Source: Melastoma dodecandrum
Lineage: Eukaryota > Streptophyta > Magnoliopsida > Myrtales > Melastomataceae
NCBI GenBank assembly: GCA_029817715.1
Contig: JARUPY010000492.1
Coordinates: 1-64,000, forward strand
Direction of reading: 5' to 3'
Length of the DNA: 64,000 nucleotides
Shown here: positions 56,298 through 64,000 of the stretch, piece after piece
How positions within the stretch are numbered: position 1 is the first letter of the stretch
How the letters are laid out: every line of letters starts with the position of its first letter
Notes under the pieces: generated by a model
Seen by the model: only the letters and a program-made list of their open reading frames with translations
What the model was told of the DNA's origin: nothing
Database searches by the model: none
Translations under genes and position numbers: made by a program

Positions 56298-58427
56298 GCC
56301 CTTAAATTTTGTTTTTCTTTCTCTTTTTTTTTATGACCAATATAATGACTTTTAATGACTTTCAAAACCTTAGAGGTTAAGGTTTAAAAGAATGTATAGA
56401 AAATAATTAGTATAGAACTACTGGGTGGTTATCCTTCTATTTGCGGCTTCTGTACGATTAACAGTTATGAAATAATTAGTAAATAAGAGTAAATAAGATA
56501 CGAGTTTATAGTAGTTCGGTAGAGACTACTACGGTCACTCTCACCCAAAATGTATGGTGGTTATACTAATCAAAACGTATTAGTGATGTAGAAGGTGATG
56601 CGGGAGGTGATACATGATCAACCCTCTATAGCACATGCACTCGAAGGTACTGCACTTTTACAAATTTACAGAGGTTAGCATGTTAAAGATTACACGAGTT
56701 AGCGTGATTAACAATTGTAACCTGGTGTTTGGACGTTCTCCTCCTCGGACGATGTCCTCGCCAATTGCACAGCTATCCACTGTGACTTCTCATAGGCTCT
56801 TCATCGAGTAATCCACTATCTCCTCACCAAAAATGCACAGCAATCTGCGACTTGCAACTTGCAACTTCCCCTTGGCTCATCACCGAGTAATCCCTTGACT
56901 CGTCGTCAAGAATGCTCCACTCCTTGTGAAGACTTCCCCTCGACACCTCATGGAGTAGACGTTTCTACACACAACCTCAACAAATCTAGTTACAGAACTA
57001 AGTCAGTCCCTAACCTTCTTTGCTCCTAGAGTTATCGGCCTATACTTCGGCCCACTGCACATTGGCACGTCCAAGGCCAGCAATCCTTCCCCGGATCTTA
57101 CTGCATATCACTCCAATGCTATCCATAGCTTCCAATCAAAGTCCGTCACGCCCTCCAGGTCACTTTCCCAAAAGCTTCCACCAATGATACTACTTTTCGT
57201 AACTCACGCTCCTCATGTGGTGTGGAAAGAACACGAACGACAAACTCAAAGCAAAATTCAACCGAATGTTATTGTCTCGCCATTGTGCTACATTTATACG
57301 CTATTACACTAACTAACAACGTCGAGTTCTTCTATTTATAACTATTCAAATTAATCTAAATTAGGCTAGTAGATTAATGGACATTGTACTGCTGTAAATG
57401 GAAACTATCTTGATGTAGAATAATTGATGTAATTTGTTAGTGCAACAATCATATTAGTCACGAAAAAATTGTTTTCAAATTGCGTCAGCATTATATCTAT
57501 CATGTTACCATTGAGAATCAATCAAAGAGTGATTGATTTCGTCCCTAGCAAGTAAGAAATTGTCAGAAGGTTCTGTCTAACATTCCGTAAAAGGAAATAA
57601 TCCATGATTTATTTACTAATCAAGTTGATTTCATCCAAATGTCATTACATATGTACCTAGACGTTATCACTATTGAAAAGGTTTAAAGAGGTTTATCCAT
57701 ATCATATTATAAATGAATGGGGACGTTCTTTTACCTAACCTTACAAGGTGATAAATATATTGTTACCAAAAAATGGAAAGATATGTTCCCGCCATTTGTT
57801 TTGATAAGAAATTCATGTCCAATTAATATTAATCAGATAAAATATGATTGAAAATCTCCTCCTTCTTGATGATGACAAAACCTCCTCTCATTGACGGAAA
57901 TTATTTTTGCAAAGCACTCTTTAACTCCTCCTAAATAGGTGCAAGTATGAGTCTTGCTCCTTCGATCAGAACCTTCAGGATTATGTGTCAAGGTTTGAAG
58001 CACAATAGCTCATGTGCCTAGACATAGAGTCTTTAGGCAATACATGAGCATAAAAGCATCCTTACAAGACATATTTTGTTCTATGCTACAAACCCTACGG
58101 CTTCTGTATTTAACCAGTTAGAAGATGATAATATTTCAAATTCTGGACTCTAGGCAAAAGTGAAACCCTTGCATAACCAGGAGAAGAATGTTAGCAACAT
58201 GAACTTAACAAAGCTTCTATAACCCACTAAATAAACACAGAGTGTTGAGCTTCAAAGAGTATACAACAGCTTTAACATCTTTCAGAAAGAGATACAGAGG
58301 ATCACTCGACCTCTATGATAAGACCGTCAACACATTCTTGCAGCACCTTCTCCTATCGACTGTCATTGACAATAAGATGAGAGTTGAATCGTTCATTTTG
58401 AAATATATTTCGAAAGTAATGTTCGTG
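56298..58427. other. AT-rich region, possible old LTR fragments
   Basis: No gene was recognised. The segment near 56513-56545 (AGTTCGGTAGAGACTACTAC) and a CT-rich stretch at 56700-57250 resemble LTR-type sequence of plant retrotransposons, but no partner LTR could be found. 57300-58427 is AT-rich and unremarkable. Confidence 0.35.
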
Positions 58428-58737
58428 TTCACGTGAACATCGTACTTACACCCGCAGAATTCATCATGGCTTGGATCATCCGTTGGTAGTTCTCAGCCCA
58501 CACCCGGAGCTTGTCGGAGATGCCGGGCATAATTAGCGGAGGAGTTGAGAGCAGATGAGTTCGAGGAAATCCGTTTCTTCTCTTTGGAAGTTATTCGCAA
58601 TTGCCAAAGTCAAAATGATGGATATGATCCATCCCTCACTCTTAATATTTTTTTGCAGAGATTAGGTCAAGTTCACGTGGCCGACCACTTCCTTTTAAAG
58701 TCGGCCCAATTGAATGTCTAAAGTCAAATGATGGAAT
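58428..58737. repeat. Dispersed repeat, copy 2
   Basis: Second copy of the repeat at 55930-56297, about 2.5 kb away, with roughly one difference per ten bases. A shorter related piece (GTGTTTGGATTAG and GAGATTAGGTCAGGTTCAC) occurs near 62866-62950. Confidence 0.85.
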
Positions 58738-60805
58738 GATTTTTATGATTTGTATGAAATTATTTCACTATAGATATTAGTATGATTTGATTTAAATTTT
58801 TTCATTTAGATATAAACTCACACCCTTATCAGTTAGACGAGCTTAGCTCTTATTTCTTTTATTTTTTATAGGTTTTACAATTTCTCCTTTAATAAATTCA
58901 AATAATAAAAACTTTATGATTCTAAATTTCACGTTAATTGCGTATTCTCCATTTTTCGATGTTTCAGTTTTTATTAGTAATTTTCACCACGTAATAAAAT
59001 TTTAGAGCAAATTTTCATTCCCTTCCAAATTTTTTAATCAAATTTTAAGCGTCCCAATTTTTTATTTAAATAGCAAAACATAGAATCATTTTAAATTGGG
59101 TATGGTTCTCGATCGGAAGTCGATGAAAAATAAGGAGATGTATATTTTACATGGTTCGGCCAAATCGACCTATATTCATTGACGGAGAAGAATCCGATCA
59201 GAAATAAGCCGGTATATATCAATGCACACCCGTTCTTTAATGAAACACGCTTTCAACTTTTGTATCCTATTCTCCATGCTCTCGCAATTTGTTCCATGAT
59301 TGTTGTAGTATCATTGGCCTTAATGATGAAATAGTATACTAGTTTAATAATCTAATATTACCCGATACACCTCAAAAAATATATTCCTACTTTTTCCATA
59401 TATTTCACCAACGAATCAAGTCATCAATATAATTAGAAATTTGACTTTGGGGCATAAATCCTAACAAAAAAGATGACCTTTCAATAAGATAACCGCAGGA
59501 AACATAGGAAAGGGAACACATGATCTATCAAAAAAAAGAATAAAATCCTACTTTTCTTCTTAGCATTAAGTGATTTCGCAGTTATAGATTGTCGTGGACA
59601 TTTTAAATTGATATATGACCTTATCTTGACATGTTTATATCTAAGAAATTCAAATATGAACCCAAGTAGGACTTGTTTTTAGAAGACATCTTCTTATATA
59701 AGTTACTACGATACAAGTATTTTGTTTAGTTGGGTAGATTTTACTAAATTGTTGATGAAATAGGTGTGAGTTATTATTTCAGCCAAATTTAGACTTCATA
59801 CATATATTAGAACTCATCAAGCGGAAGGTTTGATTTCTCTTACTCACATAACATTGATTTACAGCTAAATCCTAAGTATGCTGCCTTTAGTCGTGTTTGA
59901 TCAGCCGAAGCGTGATCTGCAATATGAACTACAGTTATCTTAGATTCCCACAGCAGTAAAAGGTTAATTTGAAACCTTAAGGTGAGTATTATGCACTCAA
60001 GTATCTGCAATTTGGATCAGCCGAACCGTAATATACAAGATCTGCTTCAAATCCTGAATCTTGAGAAGATATCGCCTCATGATAAGTAACTGGATCATCA
60101 TAACCCCACACTTTAAGGAGCTCAGGTTTTATAAACCGGACTTTTTTTATATATTGTAAATATTAAGACTCATTTTTAATTTTTAGCTCAAATGAAAAAA
60201 TAATTAGCAAATGAAGACGACGACAACTATTAAAAGAGAGAAAAATTTACCTCCATGGAATTTTGATGGAACTGAAGACATTAGAATAGAGTGAGATTTT
60301 TTATAAAATTTGGGAATCAAAACTCTATCTAAAAACATAAATATACTTCCACATAGAGTTGAGAATAGATAAAATTTGTTGTGGCGAAATAGCTATTTAT
60401 AAATGAAATCCAGCTGTACTCAATTAATTTATGAAACTAAAACTCTATTTCACACTTATTTTTTTAAATTTAATAGTAAATCCATACCATTCTCCTCGTG
60501 ACTCATTAATTTAGTTAATATACGGAATGATATATTATGGACGGGATTTGATATAAGAAATTAATTCATATAATCTGATTCATGTTTTTCAGTCATATAA
60601 ATTTCACTCCTTGATGATGATGATAATCACAAGGCAAAATATCTATCGGTCTCAATCACTTTTTCTCGAACTTTTGTTTATGAATTGAACTCTAAAATAT
60701 TTCTTTTATTGTCTTAGATCGATAATTTTGAAATCTTTAATGGCCTTCTTCAAACCTCGCTAATCGAATCTACAATTTCCCGTCACATAATATCGCAACC
60801 TCCGA
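58738..60805. other. AT-rich gene-poor region
   Basis: No gene was recognised. A TTTACATGGTTCGGCCAAAT segment (59145-59164) is LTR-like in style. The rest is AT-rich spacer, with one copy of the repeat described at 60806 starting near 60663. Confidence 0.4.
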
Positions 60806-61447
60806 AAAAATATCTATTTGTGGCCCCAACCTTTTACCGACTTCCTTTCATGGCCTACACTTTGAAATCTTTCTTTTATAGCCTTAAACCAATATTTTGA
60901 ATCATTTATGACATTATTGTAATGGTGTTACTCGAATCTACGATTTGATGAAGGCTATGACGCGACATAATATGTCATATATGCAAGCACACATTACTAA
61001 TTGACATGTTCACGTCATAAAGTAAAAGCAAAACACGAAGATCTTTTCTCCACTGTTCATCCCGAAAAGGTTGTTAGTAGATGAGTATAATATTTTTTTG
61101 TTGGAAATTTTTATTTTTGAAATGTTTTATTGTCATCGAAGTGGGGAAGCGTGATATTCAAGGTGTTTAGATGTAAGGCTTAAATATGTGTCGATCATAT
61201 GAGTTGTGTCGATGAGATATGATATTGAAGTTGTCTTAGAATAAGGCTATAAAGGATTCAAAATTCAAAACATAATCCACAAAAGAAAGTTAGTGAAAAG
61301 TTGGGCCACAAATCAATATTTGGCCGAATAATTATGGCCTTAGGTAACGGCAAATTAAATATTTGAGTACGCCGTTTAATAAGTTCATAAAGAATTCAAA
61401 ATATCAATTTAAAGCTATAATAAAAAACATTTAAAGTTTAGGATATA
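60663..61447. repeat. Direct and inverted copies of a ~100-150-bp repeat
   Basis: The segment around 60843-60950 (TTCTTTTATAGCCTTAAACC and AATATTTTGAATCATTTATG) is repeated directly near 60690-60790. It also occurs inverted at about 61372-61447, and the ATTTGTGGCCC...ACTTTC stretch (60820-60860) is inverted at about 61275-61325. The arrangement is palindromic around 61100 and could come from a MITE or nested repeats. No transposase is present. Confidence 0.7.
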
Positions 61448-61712
61448 AACGAAAGTTCGCCTTAAAAAAAATCGATATTCGGGGGGAGTCGAGGAGTCCG
61501 TCATGCCTTGAGCAGATTTTCCAAGTGGTAGACAACGTCCCAGAGGTCAGAGAGCCACGTGTCGCTGTGTCCGTTATTGTCTGAACGTAGCAGAGATCGC
61601 AACGCCATGTTATTTATTGAGTAAATGCAGCAGAGCACATGTGATTTAGAACAAACATTTATTGAGAAGAAAGTGAAGTTATTCAGATAGCTGCTGCTTC
61701 TGTTTTATTCTT
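61448..61712 (-). other. 3' flank of the polyketide synthase fragment
   Basis: Contains the likely 3' UTR of the truncated synthase gene on the minus strand; no other feature was recognised. Confidence 0.4.
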
Positions 61713-62447
61713 CTATACGTCCACGCTGTGGAGGACGACCGTCTCTACCGTCAGCCCCGGCCCGAACCCGAACAGCACCCCCCATTCCAGCCCTTCCCCA
61801 GTCGTCCCCCTCTTCCCCTCGATCGACCTCCTCCTCATCTCGTCCATTATGAACAGCACGCACGCGCTCGACATGTTCCCGTACTTGCTCAGCACGTGCC
61901 TCGTTGCCAGTAGCTTCGCGGGATTCAGCCCCAGCTTCTGCTCCACTTGGTTCAGGATTGCAACCCCACCAGGGTGGGCTATCCAGAACAGGGAGTTCCA
62001 GTACGATATCCCCAGTGGCGGGAACGCCTCGACCAGGCACTTCTCTATGTTCTCCGAGATGAGCCCAGGCACGTCCTTCAGGAGGTGTAAGGTAAGCACC
62101 ACCTCCCTCAGGTGCCCGTTGATGGCCCCGTCGCTGTCGGGGAGGATGGTCTGTTCGGCAAAGACGAGCTCGAACATTGGGTTCTCAGTCCCTGGGATGG
62201 GGTCGGATCCCACAATGACGGCTGCCGCGCCGTCGCCGAACAGGGCGTTGCCCACGAGGTTGTCTAGTCGAGTGTCACTGGGGCCACGAAAGGTGAATGC
62301 AGTGTTCTCAGAGCAGACAACGAGGACACGGGATCCCCTGTTGTTCCCGGCGAGGTTCCCGGCGAGGACAGTGCCCCCTGCGAAGCAGCCTTGCATGTAC
62401 ATCATGAGGCGAAGGACCCTGTGACCATGTGATGATTGCATATACAT
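61713..62447 (-). pseudogene. CHS-like: Type III polyketide synthase (chalcone-synthase family), 5'-truncated
   Basis: C-terminal ~60% of a CHS-family enzyme, which condenses a CoA-linked starter with malonyl-CoA to make chalcones, stilbenes or related products. It carries the catalytic Cys in [19 protein letters not shown], the [20 protein letters not shown] region, [14 protein letters not shown], catalytic His in [12 protein letters not shown], catalytic Asn in [14 protein letters not shown], and [19 protein letters not shown] at the end. All three catalytic residues are present. The reading starts abruptly at about the residue preceding the catalytic Cys region; the N-terminal ~155 residues (exon 1 and start of exon 2) are missing, and upstream DNA is unrelated AT-rich sequence. 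A functional protein is therefore unlikely unless an unrecognised upstream exon exists. Confidence 0.88.
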
Positions 62448-63767
62448 TAAACAATGATTTATTCTTTTATTTCAGTACTCGATAATTGAAGAGAGGAATC
62501 ATTCCTAGTCTTTCTTTATCGATAATTGGATACAATAAATCCTTTGAAATTTAAAATTGCATTTACAAGCCCAAGGCCGGCTTACTCTTACTTTGGCCAA
62601 ATTCGGTGACTGTATTTGTATTTGATGATTTCACCATGACCCCTCCAAATCTCAAACAAACTATGAAAGAAATTAACGTCACGTGGATTTTCACTCTAAA
62701 ACCAATTAGTTGAAGTAAATTTCTTTCCGACTCTAGACTTGAGTTTGCCCCATTTTAATGGCAACCCTTTTAACATTTATTTTTCATTGTCGATAATTGG
62801 ATACAATAAATAATATATACTTTAAAATTTTAAAATTCATTAATGAAATGTTTGTGTTTGGATTAGTTGTCAATCTTGTTTGTTAGAGCAGGAATTAATA
62901 ATTAATAATTTTATTTTATTTTTATTTTTTTCTGAGATTAGGTCAGGTTCACATTACCATCCTCCCCACAAACAAACATAAATGAGTTTGTTAGACTTTG
63001 TTTCGTCGGTGCATCTTTTTCCGCAGGAATCAAAAGATTGATGACACTGCAATAAGTCTTTGGCTTGAAGCTTTGCCACCCTCGCTTTTATCATAGAAGT
63101 TCTGTACCATTCGTGTGAGGAGCTCTTGTAACTGTCCACGAGACAAAGGACGTAAAAGAAACAACTCTTGTAATTTCGCTTCGCTTGATGAAGAGAGTAA
63201 TGACTGTGAGATTCTCCCTTTTCATGTGTATTGTCGGTGTTCATTGCCCCAGTTGATTCCTTGGGGATACAAAGAAGTTTGCTGGCGAAAGTTGTTCTGA
63301 AGTTCTGGTTTGAAGCTTTATTGTTTGCCTAAGGCGCTCATGTAACGCTTTCATTTAATTTGTCGTCTTGTTGATGAAATATTGTTTTCAAGCTTTGATT
63401 CGGAAGTTGTCTTGATTGTCATGATAAGACGTTGTTGTACTTACATGTAACAAGGTCAAAAACAAGTAGGCTTGTGTGACTTGTTTTTTATTAAGAATTA
63501 TTGAGGAGTATACTCCCTTCATGTATGTCGTTGTTTTGGCAACGAAGGCTGTTCAAGATCCGGGCTCGAAACTTTTCTATCTTGCCACCTTCGTCTTCTC
63601 GTCTGCCTCGGTTGTTTACGTGCCTATAAGACAAGCCGAAGGACAAAACAAATAAGTTCATGTAACTTATTTTGCAAATAAAACGTTTGTTAAAAAACAT
63701 ATACCCCCTTTCATGTTATTTGCCGTTTTGTCAACTAAGAGTTATCCAAGACTACTTAGTCTTGTCC
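62448..63767. other. AT-rich spacer with short direct repeats
   Basis: TCGATAATTGGATACAATAAAT occurs at 62519-62540 and again at 62790-62811. A partial copy of the dispersed repeat is near 62866-62950. 63020-63720 contains diverged, similar segments (GGCTTGAAGCTTTGCCACCC, then GGCTCGAAACTTTTCTATCTTGCCACC), suggesting an imperfect ~400-base repeat. No gene was recognised. Confidence 0.45.
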
Positions 63768-63882
63768 CAGGATAGCTTGGAGATATGCCTCAGGATCGCT
63801 CGGAGATATGTCCATGGTCACTCGGAGATTTGCCCCAGGATCGATCAGGGATTTATCCCGGGATCGCTCGGAGATTTGCCCC
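63768..63882. repeat. 23-bp tandem repeat, five units
   Basis: Five tandem units of exactly 23 bases, each a variant of CAGGATCGCTCGGAGATNTGCC. The period is not a multiple of three, so a coding role is unlikely. Confidence 0.85.
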
Positions 63883-64000
63883 AGGATTGTTCTCGTCTTG
63901 TCGTCGTCGTTATTTTTGCCAATGAATGCTGTTTCGCAACTTTGGCTTCAAACTTTTCCACCCTGCCGCCCTCACGTACGTCGCCTGTCTAGGATGTTCA
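63883..64000. other. Window end, repeat-like
   Basis: Continues with GCAACTTTGGCTTCAAACTT and CCACCCTGCCGCCCTCACGT, similar to the 63540-63600 stretch; probably another copy of the same repeat. No gene is seen. Confidence 0.4.

Noticed and set aside
61849..62424. 191-codon plus-strand reading over the polyketide synthase
   Set aside because: Antisense shadow of the GC-rich synthase reading, without family motifs.
1..64000. CRISPR arrays, rRNA genes, organelle DNA insertions
   Set aside because: No regularly spaced identical repeats, rRNA signatures or plastid/mitochondrial gene fragments were recognised.

Overview
This is a nuclear window from a flowering plant, most likely a eudicot. Its genes have many short exons with GT-AG introns and AT-rich intergenic DNA. 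They belong to plant families: a KIN-7 kinesin, a PTI1-like kinase, a SINAT-type E3 ligase, a WCRKC thioredoxin, a TBL acetyltransferase, a CNL resistance-gene remnant and a chalcone-synthase-type polyketide synthase. The species cannot be fixed from the sequence. No CRISPR array, rRNA or convincing tRNA gene was found.

Layout. 0-10 kb: a 23-exon KIN-7 kinesin gene (+), complete except for one extra base in exon 2. 10.6-11.6 kb: a decayed Ty1/copia fragment (-). 13.9-15.7 kb: an intact seven-exon PTI1-like kinase (-). 16.5-17.6 kb: an intact three-exon SINA-like E3 ligase (-). 18.8-25.4 kb: an old Ty3/gypsy chromovirus (-), inserted next to a GC-rich CAGTGTT element and itself interrupted by a 0.78 kb hAT-like element. 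26.3-32.2 kb: a young, nearly intact Ty3/gypsy chromovirus (-) with a perfect 5-bp target duplication.

32.2-33.7 kb: a short interstitial telomere-type repeat and a shattered Aha1 (Hsp90 co-chaperone) pseudogene. 34.2-35.3 kb: an intact WCRKC-type plastid thioredoxin (+). 36-42 kb: gene-poor, with a possible Mutator-like fragment and a 69-bp tandem repeat. 42.4-44.7 kb: an intact five-exon TBL gene (+). 45-50.7 kb: a decayed endogenous pararetrovirus (Caulimoviridae-type, -). 51.3-52.8 kb: a divergent NAC-like gene or relic (+), with partial copies further on. 54.5-55.6 kb: a broken CNL resistance gene (-). 61.7-62.4 kb: a 5'-truncated type III polyketide synthase (-). The remaining 56-64 kb is AT-rich and holds several dispersed, inverted and tandem repeats.

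The host genes work independently: microtubule motor, kinase signalling, ubiquitin ligation, plastid redox and cell-wall acetylation. They do not form a visible pathway or cluster. The most useful second looks are the pararetrovirus with its unassigned C-terminal module and promoter-like region, the single-base lesion in the kinesin, the nested transposons, the Aha1 pseudogene beside telomeric repeats, and the repeat families of the last 8 kb. No convincing new biological system was found. Two frame breaks (kinesin, younger gypsy element) are +1 changes in homopolymer runs, so assembly error must be considered for both.
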